The notes: generated from the letters alone by a model not told the origin. Numbered from the stretch's first letter, positions 15,836-24,004 are shown. The stretch is DNA of 48,084 nt from an uncultured Prevotella sp. (GCA_905234845.1 CAJOIW010000011.1:18234-66317), one strand, 5' to 3'. A program made the numbers and translations.

Positions 15836-17486
15836 ATGGCTCTTACTTCTGCTATTGCTGTCGACGGCGGCATGGGCAGACCATAAGTTGTATAACCTCG
15901 ACATCAATGTCGTGCTCCACAACAACGGTGATGCCCGTATCACCGAGGTGCGCGAGATGAATGTCATGTCTTCAGGTACCGAGTGCTACATTCCCATCTA
16001 CAACCTGAAGAACGGCAGCATCGTCTGCGACCTTGCCGTCAGCGACGAGACCGGCACGAACTATCTTGTCGAGAATGGCAACTGGGATACCGACCGCAGC
16101 CGTGAGGCCAAGCGCAACCGATGTGGCATACACAATGTCTCTGACGGTTATGAGGTGTGCTGGGGTGTCGGTGATGCGGGGAAGCGTACCTATACGACCA
16201 GTTACACCGTCACCAACCTCGTGCGTGGCTATCAGGATGCCGACGGGTTCAATTTCATGTTCGTGGCCGAGGACATGTCGCCTTTGCCCGAGCATGTCAC
16301 GCTGACCATAGCCCATGAGGACACCACTCGTTATGTCTTCGGCCCCGTGAAAGTCTGGGCGTTCCGCTATCAGGGCACTATCGAGTTTGAGGACGGGAAA
16401 ATCGTGGCCGAGACCACCGAGCCCTTCAATAGTGGCAACTCCATGATAATCATGGCGCAGTTCGACAAGGGTATGTTCCATCCCGACCGCACCAGCGAGA
16501 AGTCGTTTGAGCAAGTCAAGGAGCGTGCCTTCGAGGGAAGCGACTACAAGCAGAAATCCAAGTCGTCTGGTTTCCTCAATGCGGTCAAAGAGAATTTTGA
16601 GCTATTCCTTTTCGTGTTGGCAATCATGGGTAGTGGCCTGTGGGCAGCCGTTATTGTTCCCATCCAGATATGGCGCCGTCGACGGAAGTTGCTTGGCAAT
16701 GAGAAAAATCTGTTGTGGTATCGTGGCATGGCTGTCGGTGGTGACCTAAAACGTTCCAATGGCATCCTCAACCGTCTGCAATACAAGAGCAACTACGACA
16801 ACCTGCTCTCTGCCTACATCCTCCGTATGTTCTACATGGGACTCATCCGTTTCGATGCCGTCAGCAACTCGAAGGGAAATCTCGTGAAATGCTTCCGCAT
16901 GGTATCGACCCCAGCACTCCCCGTCGACAATGAGGACGCTCGTAACATCAAGCAACTCTATCAAATCTTTTGCGATGCTGCTGGCGATGACGATATACTC
17001 GAGCCGCAGGAGCTGAAGAAGTATATGCGCAAGCATGCTGAGGATCTACAGCCCTGGGCCAAGCGTATGCACAACGACATCAGCTATAAGACCATCAACG
17101 AGGAGGAGGCTCGGCAGCTCTTCGGACTGAAGAAATACCTGCAGGAGTTCACGCTGTCAGGTGAGCGGCAGATCCAGGAGGTGCAGCTGTGGAAGGAGTA
17201 TCTCGTCTTCGCCACACTCTTCGGCATTGCCAAGGAAGTGATGGGAGAGTTGGAGAAACTCTATCCCGCGTACAAGAACCTCGACCGCATCTTCTCCACC
17301 CTCGAGACCGACCGCGACTACTTCATGCTCTACAACTCGCTTGTCCTTAACAGCCATACCGGTATGCAGTCGGCCTATTCGTGGACCGACCCGTCGGAAC
17401 GTCGTAGCAGCGGTGGCGGCGGCTGGGCATCGAGCGGTGGCGGTGGTGGCTTCTCTGGTGGCGGCAGTGGCGGCGGAATAAGATAA
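15819..17486 (+). CDS. DUF2207 family predicted membrane protein
   Basis: The 555-aa protein has a signal peptide (LLLLLLLSTAAWA|D). An extracytoplasmic beta-rich DUF2207 domain follows (LYNLDINVVLHNNGDARITEV). A transmembrane segment (about 255-280, ENFELFLFVLAIMGSGLW) leads to a cytoplasmic helical region. The C-terminus is a glycine-serine tail (GGGGFSGGGSGGG), typical of this family. It overlaps lemA by 17 nt, so the pair is translationally coupled. Function in the family is unknown; involvement in envelope integrity is only speculation. Immediately after the stop codon comes a GC-rich palindromic element. Confidence 0.85.
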   Translation: MANKVKWLLLLLLLSTAAWADHKLYNLDINVVLHNNGDARITEVREMNVMSSGTECYIPIYNLKNGSIVCDLAVSDETGTNYLVENGNWDTDRSREAKRNRCGIHNVSDGYEVCWGVGDAGKRTYTTSYTVTNLVRGYQDADGFNFMFVAEDMSPLPEHVTLTIAHEDTTRYVFGPVKVWAFRYQGTIEFEDGKIVAETTEPFNSGNSMIIMAQFDKGMFHPDRTSEKSFEQVKERAFEGSDYKQKSKSSGFLNAVKENFELFLFVLAIMGSGLWAAVIVPIQIWRRRRKLLGNEKNLLWYRGMAVGGDLKRSNGILNRLQYKSNYDNLLSAYILRMFYMGLIRFDAVSNSKGNLVKCFRMVSTPALPVDNEDARNIKQLYQIFCDAAGDDDILEPQELKKYMRKHAEDLQPWAKRMHNDISYKTINEEEARQLFGLKKYLQEFTLSGERQIQEVQLWKEYLVFATLFGIAKEVMGELEKLYPAYKNLDRIFSTLETDRDYFMLYNSLVLNSHTGMQSAYSWTDPSERRSSGGGGWASSGGGGGFSGGGSGGGIR

Positions 17487-17499
17487 ACCCCAACCCCGA

Positions 17500-17593
17500 A
17501 ACCCCTCCCCATCCCTCCCCGAAGGAGAGGGGGAGTTTCCCCGAGGAGAGGCTTCTGCCAGTCGGGTTTCCTCCCCGGAAGGTTAGGAGGGGT
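17500..17593. repeat. GC-rich palindromic mini-element, intergenic full-length copy
   Basis: The element starts AACCCCTCCCC and ends TTAGGAGGGGTT, its inverted repeat. Internal hairpins include CTCCCCGAAGGAGAGG near the left end and CCTCCCCGGAAGG near the right. The same end sequences occur inside pfkB, sufB and two glycosidase genes and between sufB and sufC. Confidence 0.8.
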
Positions 17594-17606
17594 TCCAGTA
17601 TCGTCT

Positions 17607-17640
17607 GAACTCCTTGAACTCCCGAACTCCTTTAACTCCC
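17607..17640. repeat. Degenerate tandem array (GAACTCCNN, about 9 nt)
   Basis: Four imperfect units built on AACTCC (TGAACTCCT, TGAACTCCC, GAACTCCTTT, AACTCCC) fill the space between the palindromic element and the beta-helix gene. Confidence 0.7.
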
Positions 17641-17667
17641 TATAAAAACCGTATAAACGATAAAAAA

Positions 17668-18510
17668 ATGAAAAAGCTATTAACCTTTATCCTGCTTGCA
17701 GTTGGCATGACCGCTAGCGCAGGAACAATGAAAACCATCACGGTTGACAACGAGGCCGACTTCCTGCGAGCCCTCGGCGGCAACCGAGTCATCAAAATTG
17801 CCGATGGCACGAAACTCAACCTCTCGCTCATCCTCGAGTATGAGGACCAGTGTCTCGAAGTGCAGATACCCTTTATCGACTATGGCGCAGAGCAGAAAGG
17901 CATCAAGGAGATGCTCTTTAGCGAGTCCCGCTTCGACGGCCGACAGCTCACACTCAAGAACATTGCCAATCTCACTATCGATGGCGGCAGCGGGGCAGAG
18001 ATAGTCGTCGAGCCGCGCTATGCCAACGTGCTCACATTCCTCAACTGTAAGAACATCACCCTGCGCAACCTCACACTCGGACACACCGATGAGGGCTATT
18101 GCGAGGGCGGAGTGCTCTATCTCGACAACTGCGAGAACGTGAAGCTCGACAACTGCGACCTCTACGGTTGCGGCACTATGGGCATCGAGGCCTACAACAC
18201 CAGCGAGCTGCGCTGTGCCCGCACCACCATCCGCGACTGCAGCTACGGCATCATGGAACTTGTCAACACCAACAATGTCAACTTCATCGACTGTCGCTTT
18301 GTGCGCTGTCGAGAGTTCGGACTTGTGGAGATCCGTGGCGAGCAATCCTACAACATCGACTTCCGTCGTTGTTACTTCGCCGAGAACAAAGGCCTGCTCT
18401 TCGCCATCGATGCCCGCATACTGATGGAGAAGTGCGAGATTTACCATCCCGAAGAAACCCTCGGCCATACCGAACTCATCATGGACAGGGATTGTCTGTG
18501 GAATGAATAG
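17668..18510 (+). CDS. Secreted right-handed parallel beta-helix protein
   Basis: About 280 aa from MKKLLTFILLAVGMTASAG, a clear signal peptide. The longer frame from 17614 would be coded by a tandem array and is rejected. The body is made of short beta-helix coils with regular asparagine and cysteine ladders (LTLKNIANLTIDGGSG, NVLTFLNCKNITLRNLTL, LDNCENVKLDNCDLYGCG, IDFRRCYFAENKG). This fold occurs in polysaccharide lyases, GH28-like enzymes and surface adhesins. No catalytic set is recognisable, so an enzymatic role is not claimed. It stands in a carbohydrate-active region and ends at a bidirectional terminator shared with GH92. Confidence 0.75.
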   Translation: MKKLLTFILLAVGMTASAGTMKTITVDNEADFLRALGGNRVIKIADGTKLNLSLILEYEDQCLEVQIPFIDYGAEQKGIKEMLFSESRFDGRQLTLKNIANLTIDGGSGAEIVVEPRYANVLTFLNCKNITLRNLTLGHTDEGYCEGGVLYLDNCENVKLDNCDLYGCGTMGIEAYNTSELRCARTTIRDCSYGIMELVNTNNVNFIDCRFVRCREFGLVEIRGEQSYNIDFRRCYFAENKGLLFAIDARILMEKCEIYHPEETLGHTELIMDRDCLWNE

Positions 18511-18570
18511 CCTCGCCCTCCTTTGTAAGGAGAGAGCAGGGCATATAAAGACATAACTGAATTAAATCAA

Positions 18571-18606
18571 AAATCGCATACGGGCATCCCCGTATGCGAT
18601 TTTTTG
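18571..18606. terminator. Bidirectional rho-independent terminator
   Basis: A perfect 14-bp stem (AAATCGCATACGGG with CCCGTATGCGATTT, loop CATC) with T-rich sequence on both strands sits between the convergent beta-helix and GH92 genes. Confidence 0.9.
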
Positions 18607-18623
18607 TTCTTCCTTGTGAGGTG

Positions 18624-20747
18624 TTAAGGAAAGGCATTCATCACCAGTCGCAGGTGGCCGCCTTTGGAGATTTCTTCAAAGGTGAGCCAGTTGCGGCTTA
18701 GTCGTTTGCCGTTGAGGTAGGCGGCTTTTACGTGGATGTTCTCGCGGCTGTTGTTCTCGGCGGTGATGGTAAACGTTTTCCCGTTGCCCACATTGATTTC
18801 GGCTTTGTCAACGACGGGTGTGCCGATGACGAAGTGTCCGCCAGCGGGTTCCACCTGATAGATACCCATAGCCGAGAGGATATACCATGCCGACATTTGG
18901 CCGACATCCTCGTTGCCGATGAGTCCGTCACGTCCCGTGTGGTACATCTCGTCCATTACCTTGCGCAGCAGTGGCGCGGCCTTTTGAGGTTCGCCGACGT
19001 AGTCGTACATATATATCATATGGTGGCTGGGCTCGTTGCCGTGGGCATACTGCCCGATGAGTCCGCTGATGTCGGGTGAGGCGAACTCACCCATGTCGCC
19101 TTCGATGATAAAGAACTGGTCGAACTTCTTCATAAAGTTTTTCTTTCCACCGAAGAGTTTGACAAGTCCCGCTATGTCGTGGGGCACGAGCCAGGTGTAT
19201 TGCCAGGCATTGCCCTCGGTATAGTCGTCGTCGCGATGGCGCGATTTGATGGGGTCGAACGGCTCGCGGAATGTTCCCTTTGAGTCTATGGCCCGCATGA
19301 ATTTCGTCTTCGGGTCAAAGTATTTTTTGTACGACTGGCTGCGGTTGTGGAAGTAACGGTAGTCTTCGTCGTGTCCGAGCAGTTTGGCGACCCGTGCCAC
19401 GGCGTCGTCGGCGATGCAGTATTCCAAGGCCTTTGCCACCGTCTCACCTTCGTTGACCTTGTCGTAAGGGATATATCCATACTGTTGGAGCGTTCCCAGT
19501 AGGCGACCGTCATGCAGTTGTGTCTGCTTTAGGGCTTGGTAGGCGCGTTCTTTGTCTTTTACAAAGCCTTTTAGTACGAGGTCGGCCAGTACGATGGCTC
19601 CTGGATTGCCCACCATGCAGTCGGTCTCGTTGCCCATGAGGTGCCATACGGGCAGGCGGCCCTGCTCATCGTTGATGGCCATGAATGTCTCGGCAAAGTC
19701 GCGTTGCTTCTCGGGACAGATGAGTGTCATGAGCGGATGTGCGGAACGATAGGTGTCCCAGAGCGAGAGGGTGGTGTAGGTGGTATAGTCGGCCTGATGG
19801 TTCTTCCCATCGGCACCGCGGTAGCTCTTGTCAGTGTTGCAGAACACCGAGGGTGCTGTCATCAGATGGTACATGGCGGTATAGAATACCTTTTTCCTGT
19901 CTTCTCTGGCTTCGATGCGTATGCGTGAGAGTTCTTTGTTCCATGCCTCATAGGCTGCCTGTCGCACCTCGTCGAAGTTCCAGCCTGGCATTTCGCTCAT
20001 CATGTTTACTTTCGCGTCGCCGGCTGAGGTGGGCGAGAGCGCTACCTTCACCAACAAGGGCGTTTCGGTTTTTGCCGTCTGTATGGTGTAAAGAGTATCG
20101 CCCGACTGCCCACCGAGCTGAATAGGTACGGAGAACTCAATGGCGAAATAGGTCCATCGGTCTTGAGCCCATCCCGTGCTGTGGCGGTAGCCTGAGAGCA
20201 TGGTGGGACTGTCCTGCGTGATGAAGCACTCTGTCATCTTGTCCCAGCCGATGCACTGCGCGAGATCGATGGCAAGTAAATGGGTGTAGGGTTGGGAACA
20301 GGTGGTATATCGGTGCATGGCCACGCGTTGTGTGGCTGTCAGCTCGACGCGCACGGCAGGGTCGCTCAGTTGGATGCTATAGTAGCCAGGTTGTACCATC
20401 TCGTCGTTGTGTGAGAATTTCATCTCGTGCGGCCCGCTAAGGCTCTCATCTTTTTTCAAGGGAATGAACGCCACATCGCCGAGCTCGCCGATGCCCGTGC
20501 CGCTGAGGTGCATGTGCCCGAAGCCGATCAGGATGGAGTCGCTGTCGTGGTAACCCGATGTCCAGTCCCAGCCGCGCGTGTACTGGTTTGGCCCCACTTG
20601 CACGAGTCCCCAAGGCACGTTCGCCCCAAGGAATACGTGTCCGTTGCCACCCGTACCGATGCGTTGATCAATATACTGGGCATAGTCTTGTCCGCTCATG
20701 GCTATTCCCGCCATACAGAGGAAGAATGAAATAAGAAATCGTCTCAT
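18624..20747 (-). CDS. Secreted GH92 alpha-mannosidase
   Basis: The 707-aa protein has a signal peptide to about residue 18 (GIAMSG|QD). The N-terminal beta-sandwich (YIDQRIGTGGNGHVFLGA; GFGHMHLSGTG) and C-terminal (alpha/alpha)6 barrel are those of GH92. Motifs include WHLMGNETDCMVGNPGA (about 368-384), YTEGNAWQYTW with the probable catalytic acid Glu511, and GNEDVGQMSAWY (611-622). GH92 enzymes are calcium-dependent inverting exo-alpha-mannosidases acting on N-glycans or yeast mannan, mostly periplasmic; linkage specificity cannot be read here. It is transcribed alone from a TATCTTTG box, and a TTATCGG tandem array lies in its leader. Confidence 0.94.
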   Translation of the reverse strand: MRRFLISFFLCMAGIAMSGQDYAQYIDQRIGTGGNGHVFLGANVPWGLVQVGPNQYTRGWDWTSGYHDSDSILIGFGHMHLSGTGIGELGDVAFIPLKKDESLSGPHEMKFSHNDEMVQPGYYSIQLSDPAVRVELTATQRVAMHRYTTCSQPYTHLLAIDLAQCIGWDKMTECFITQDSPTMLSGYRHSTGWAQDRWTYFAIEFSVPIQLGGQSGDTLYTIQTAKTETPLLVKVALSPTSAGDAKVNMMSEMPGWNFDEVRQAAYEAWNKELSRIRIEAREDRKKVFYTAMYHLMTAPSVFCNTDKSYRGADGKNHQADYTTYTTLSLWDTYRSAHPLMTLICPEKQRDFAETFMAINDEQGRLPVWHLMGNETDCMVGNPGAIVLADLVLKGFVKDKERAYQALKQTQLHDGRLLGTLQQYGYIPYDKVNEGETVAKALEYCIADDAVARVAKLLGHDEDYRYFHNRSQSYKKYFDPKTKFMRAIDSKGTFREPFDPIKSRHRDDDYTEGNAWQYTWLVPHDIAGLVKLFGGKKNFMKKFDQFFIIEGDMGEFASPDISGLIGQYAHGNEPSHHMIYMYDYVGEPQKAAPLLRKVMDEMYHTGRDGLIGNEDVGQMSAWYILSAMGIYQVEPAGGHFVIGTPVVDKAEINVGNGKTFTITAENNSRENIHVKAAYLNGKRLSRNWLTFEEISKGGHLRLVMNAFP

Positions 20748-20762
20748 GATGTGGTTATGGTT

Positions 20763-20792
20763 TTATTAGTTATCGGTTATCGGTTATTGGTT
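20763..20792. repeat. Degenerate 7-nt tandem array in the GH92 leader
   Basis: Units of the form TTATCGG (TTATTAG, TTATCGG, TTATCGG, TTATTGG) lie between the GH92 promoter and start codon. Confidence 0.7.
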
Positions 20793-20853
20793 TTTAACCT
20801 TTCCTTCCTTTTTGGGAAGAATTTAAGAGGTAGGCTAATTTCTTTTTGTGATG

Positions 20854-20861
20854 CAAAGATA
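20854..20861 (-). promoter_or_regulatory. -7 promoter box for GH92
   Basis: TATCTTTG on the minus strand matches TAnnTTTG and predicts a leader of roughly 100 nt. Confidence 0.55.
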
Positions 20862-20925
20862 AGCATATTTTTCGAGTTTTACTATCAAGTGGTAATAAAA
20901 TTTAATGTGATGGTGGCAAGCGGTC

Positions 20926-21180
20926 ATTTTGGCAAGCGGTCATTTTGGGCAATCGGTCATATTGCTAAACGAACCATGTCCATAGACCGAAAGTTAGTCT
21001 TTCACGATACGAACGCTAAAGTTTCACAAAGTAATATATATACTTTTACTCGGTAATATATATACTTTTACTGAGTAATATATATACTTTTACTTGGTAA
21101 TATATATACTTTTACTTTGTGAAACCTTAGCTTTCGCATCGTAAAGGCTTGTCTCTCGTAAGATGAAGGCTTGTTTTTTT
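20926..21180. repeat. Structured repeat region: 22-nt tandem array inside a 33-bp inverted repeat (diverged composite element)
   Basis: Three GGTCAT-containing units (GGCAAGCGGTCATTTT twice, then GGCAATCGGTCATATT) open the region at 20926-20965. Four 22-nt copies of GTAATATATATACTTTTAC occupy 21030-21117. They are flanked by inverted arms of about 33 bp (left 21000-21030, right 21115-21150; core GCTAAAGTTTCACAAAGT against its complement). Sequences resembling GAAAGCTAAG and the CTTTC blocks link it to the composite elements at 3000, 35400 and 45200. No ORF is credible in the 536-bp gap between GH92 and the SGNH hydrolase. Confidence 0.75.
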
Positions 21181-21223
21181 TGGCAAATATGGCGAGATTG
21201 TTGGTTTTTCTGACAAAATATAA

Positions 21224-21231
21224 TATCTTTG
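21224..21231 (+). promoter_or_regulatory. -7 promoter box for the SGNH hydrolase gene
   Basis: TATCTTTG followed by GCAG matches the TAnnTTTG consensus, about 50 bp before the ATG. Confidence 0.6.
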
Positions 21232-21283
21232 CAGTCAGAAACATAAGAAAGGCAACGAACATTATATAAATATGTATTAGACG

Positions 21284-21922
21284 ATGAAAAGATTTCTGAA
21301 TGTATTGATATTGTCCTTCGGTCTATGCTGTGGTGTCATGGCGCAGGGGTCGGGAGAGCGGATATTACTCATCGGTGACTCGATGCTCGACGGATTGTGC
21401 CGCCGCCTGCAGGACTATGCCGACGCGAACGGGCACTACTTGCGCACGTTTATCTGGTACGGAGCGACGACGCGCCATTGGGCGACAACGAAAGACATGG
21501 CGTTTCAGATTGCGAAGGAGCGTCCCACGCTGATAGTGTTCAGCTGCGGGTCGAACGATCTGGGCTATTACGACCTGCAAAGGCGTGAGGGGTATGTGAA
21601 AACCATCATAGCCACGTTTGGCAAGGTGCCGTATGTGTGGGTGGGGCCGACCATGCTGCGCGGTGTGAAGGACAACGGTATCGGCGGCATTATCTGCCGC
21701 AACACAGGCGAGAATCACTTCTTCGATACGACGAAGGTGCATCTCGTGCGGGGCAAGGACGGCATTCATCCTACCTTTGCCTCGGCGGCTCAGTGGATGG
21801 ACAAAATTGTGGAATGGATGAAGGTCAACGGCTATCGGATAAAGCTCGACAGGCCGACAAAGAAATCCACGCTTCGCAACTACGAAACGCATAATCCGAA
21901 ATATAAGGGAATGCCGCTTTAA
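21284..21922 (+). CDS. Secreted SGNH/GDSL-type hydrolase
   Basis: The 212-aa protein has a signal peptide (MKRFLNVLILSFGLCCGVMA|Q). SGNH blocks are visible: block I LLIGDSMLDG with the catalytic Ser, block III CGSNDLGYYD with Asn, and block V DGIHPT with the Asp-x-x-His pair. Members are esterases or lipases, often deacetylating glycans. The substrate cannot be read, though the surroundings favour a carbohydrate ester. It is transcribed alone, convergent with the DEAD-box helicase gene, and a 13-bp inverted repeat lies between them. Confidence 0.85.
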   Translation: MKRFLNVLILSFGLCCGVMAQGSGERILLIGDSMLDGLCRRLQDYADANGHYLRTFIWYGATTRHWATTKDMAFQIAKERPTLIVFSCGSNDLGYYDLQRREGYVKTIIATFGKVPYVWVGPTMLRGVKDNGIGGIICRNTGENHFFDTTKVHLVRGKDGIHPTFASAAQWMDKIVEWMKVNGYRIKLDRPTKKSTLRNYETHNPKYKGMPL

Positions 21923-21927
21923 TAAGT

Positions 21928-22001
21928 TTACGGTTTACAGCAGATTGGTCTTTCTCTTTCGCTTTTCTCGTTGCGCCAAAGTAATCAACTGTAAACCGTA
22001 A
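21928..22001. repeat. 13-bp perfect inverted repeat with a 48-nt spacer between convergent genes
   Basis: TTACGGTTTACAG (21928-21940) and its exact complement CTGTAAACCGTAA (21989-22001) flank a T/C-rich spacer. A further CTCCTC-TTGT-GAGGAG hairpin follows at 22008-22023. There is no strong T-run, so a classical terminator is doubtful. Confidence 0.6.
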
Positions 22002-22033
22002 GCCATCTCCTCTTGTGAGGAGCGAGGGGGTTC

Positions 22034-23881
22034 TTATTTGAAGAACTGCCGCCAGTCGGTGTTTTCGTCGACAAGGTTATCGGGTACGGTCTTGGTGCGT
22101 TTGGCTTTTCTTCCTTTTTCGGGAGCCTCGTGTCCTCTGACAGCCTTTCCTCTCTTCTCTCTTCTCTCTCCTTTCCTCTTCTTCTTGTCGCCGGTCATTC
22201 CCGACGTTCCGTCGCCTACTCGTTGTCTTTCACCGTCGTTGCAGCGCACTTGCCGGTTCTTATAGAACGTGCCGTCGAGGGCACGGATGACGTGCTGGGC
22301 GTCGCGCTCGGGAACATCGAAGTAGCAGAACTTGGCGAGCAGGTCGATGTGGCCCACTTCCTGTCGGCCTTGTATATGGCGGTTGAGGAACTGCATGAGC
22401 TCGCCTGGATAGAACCCGTCGGTCTTGCCCAGATTGATGAACAGCCGCCGATATCCTTTCTCTGCCTTCCGTGAGCCTTTCTTTTCTTTTTTCTCTCCTC
22501 TCTCCTCTTTTCTCCCCTCATTTCCGCTGCCGCGCCTACCCGTAGCCTTTCCCGAGGGTTTCTCTATCTCGGGCGCGTCGGCATAGTAGCGCAGGAAGCG
22601 ACCGAACTCGCGCGATACGATTTTCTTCAAGATGTCTTCCTTGTCTACATATTCAAAGTGTCGGTTAATCTCGGTCATGAAGGGGGCAATCTGCTCTTCG
22701 TCGACGTCAACCTTCTCAATTTCGGCAATAGCCTTGAAGAGTTGCTTGGTGCAGATATCCTTTGGTGTGGGCAGGTCGCCGTCGACGAATTGTTTGCCGA
22801 TGACTTTCTCTATATTGCGCACTTTGTGCTTCTCGCGGGTGTGGATGATGCTGATGGAAGTGCCTTTCTTGCCTGCGCGACCAGTTCGGCCTGATCGGTG
22901 GGTGTAGTTCTCGATGTCGTCGGGCAGGCCATAATTGATGACATGGGTGAGGTCGTCCACATCGAGACCTCGTGCTGCCACGTCGGTGGCCACGAGCAGT
23001 TGGGTAAGGTGCTGGCGGAACTTCTGCATGGTCAGGTCGCGTTGCGGCTGTGAGAGGTCGCCATGCAGCGACTCGGCGTTATAGCCGTCGTGGATGAGTT
23101 TGTCGGCCACCTCCTGTGTCTCCACCTTCGTGCGGCAGAAGATGATGGCATAGATGCGTGGATGATAATCGACCACACGCTTCAGGGCAAGGTATTTGTC
23201 GCGGGCATTCACCAGATAATAGATGTGGTTCACGTTCTCGGCGCCCTCGTTGCGCGAGCCCACAACAATCTCCTTGTAGTCGTGCAGATAGGTCTTGGCT
23301 ATTTTCTCTATCTCGCGGCTCATGGTGGCCGAGAACATCAGCGTGTTGCGGTCTTCAGGTACTCCCTCGAAGATGGCGTTGATACTCTCGGAGAAACCCA
23401 TGTTGAGCATCTCGTCGGCCTCGTCGAGCACCACGTTCCTCACCTTCTCGAGCTTTGCCACACCGCGGTTCATCAGGTCGACAAGTCGGCCTGGTGTGGC
23501 GACGATAATCTGCACACCGCGTTTCAGGGCTTTCATCTGTAGCCCGATGCTCGCGCCGCCGTAGACGGCTTCGATGTGGATGCTGGGCATATATTTGGAG
23601 AAGTCCTTCAGGTCGTCGGTGATTTGCAGGCACAGCTCGCGTGTCGGACTGATGATGACGGCCTGTGTCTCGCGGCTCGCGCTGTCAATCTTCTGCAGCA
23701 AGGGAATGCCGAAGGCGGCGGTCTTGCCTGTTCCTGTCTGTGCCAAAGCAATCACCTCGTTGCCCTCGCCCAGCAGATAGGGTATCACTTCCTCTTGAAC
23801 AGGCATGGGCTGCTCAAATCCCATTTCTTCGATGGCGCGGCGTATCTCCGCATTCACGCCCAGTTCCTCAAATGTCTTCAT
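22034..23881 (-). CDS. deaD: DEAD-box ATP-dependent RNA helicase (DeaD/CsdA type)
   Basis: The 615-aa protein has all core motifs: Q motif (FEQPMPVQEEVIPYL), motif I AQTGTGKT, PTRELCLQ, DEAD in VVLDEADEMLNMGF, SAT in FSATMS, and HRSGRTGRAGKKG. After the two RecA domains comes a DbpA-type RNA-binding domain (RRLFINLGKTDGFYPGELM...) at about 485-560 and a lysine/arginine-rich tail. It remodels RNA during ribosome assembly, mRNA decay or cold response. It is monocistronic, with a TACCTTTG promoter box 62 bp upstream and divergent from the LOG-family gene. Confidence 0.95.
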   Translation of the reverse strand: MKTFEELGVNAEIRRAIEEMGFEQPMPVQEEVIPYLLGEGNEVIALAQTGTGKTAAFGIPLLQKIDSASRETQAVIISPTRELCLQITDDLKDFSKYMPSIHIEAVYGGASIGLQMKALKRGVQIIVATPGRLVDLMNRGVAKLEKVRNVVLDEADEMLNMGFSESINAIFEGVPEDRNTLMFSATMSREIEKIAKTYLHDYKEIVVGSRNEGAENVNHIYYLVNARDKYLALKRVVDYHPRIYAIIFCRTKVETQEVADKLIHDGYNAESLHGDLSQPQRDLTMQKFRQHLTQLLVATDVAARGLDVDDLTHVINYGLPDDIENYTHRSGRTGRAGKKGTSISIIHTREKHKVRNIEKVIGKQFVDGDLPTPKDICTKQLFKAIAEIEKVDVDEEQIAPFMTEINRHFEYVDKEDILKKIVSREFGRFLRYYADAPEIEKPSGKATGRRGSGNEGRKEERGEKKEKKGSRKAEKGYRRLFINLGKTDGFYPGELMQFLNRHIQGRQEVGHIDLLAKFCYFDVPERDAQHVIRALDGTFYKNRQVRCNDGERQRVGDGTSGMTGDKKKRKGERREKRGKAVRGHEAPEKGRKAKRTKTVPDNLVDENTDWRQFFK

Positions 23882-23942
23882 AATTGTTTATATGGACACC
23901 ATGAATGTAGGTGTTTCTATACTTTTCATAAAAAACTGGCTG

Positions 23943-23950
23943 CAAAGGTA
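23943..23950 (-). promoter_or_regulatory. -7 promoter box for the DEAD-box helicase gene
   Basis: TACCTTTG followed by CAGC on the minus strand. The same 12-nt sequence faces the other way at 23993-24004. Confidence 0.7.
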
Positions 23951-23957
23951 CGAATTT

Positions 23958-23989
23958 TTCATCTTTCATCTCTCATCTTTCATCTTTTT
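23958..23989. repeat. TTTCATC tandem array between divergent promoters
   Basis: Four units of TTTCATC/TCTCATC lie between the two divergent TACCTTTG boxes and so occupy the upstream promoter region of the LOG gene. Confidence 0.8.
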
Positions 23990-23992
23990 TTG

Positions 23993-24000
23993 TACCTTTG
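23993..24000 (+). promoter_or_regulatory. -7 promoter box for the LOG-family gene (near-leaderless)
   Basis: TACCTTTG ends only 4 nt before the ATG at 24005, so the transcript should begin at or next to the start codon. Confidence 0.65.
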
Positions 24001-24004
24001 CAGC

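Noticed and set aside
17614..17667. Upstream start of the beta-helix protein
   Set aside because: Those codons come from a tandem array and would displace a clear signal peptide starting at 17668.
20751..21056. 101-codon ORF between GH92 and the SGNH hydrolase
   Set aside because: It is made of tandem array and repeat sequence, has no domain and no suitable promoter.
21030..21117. Possible CRISPR array
   Set aside because: The 22-nt units are directly adjacent without unique spacers, and no cas genes are present.
23576..24004. N-terminal extension of the LOG-family protein
   Set aside because: It would run through the divergent promoter region and overlap the DEAD-box gene; the family start is at 24005.
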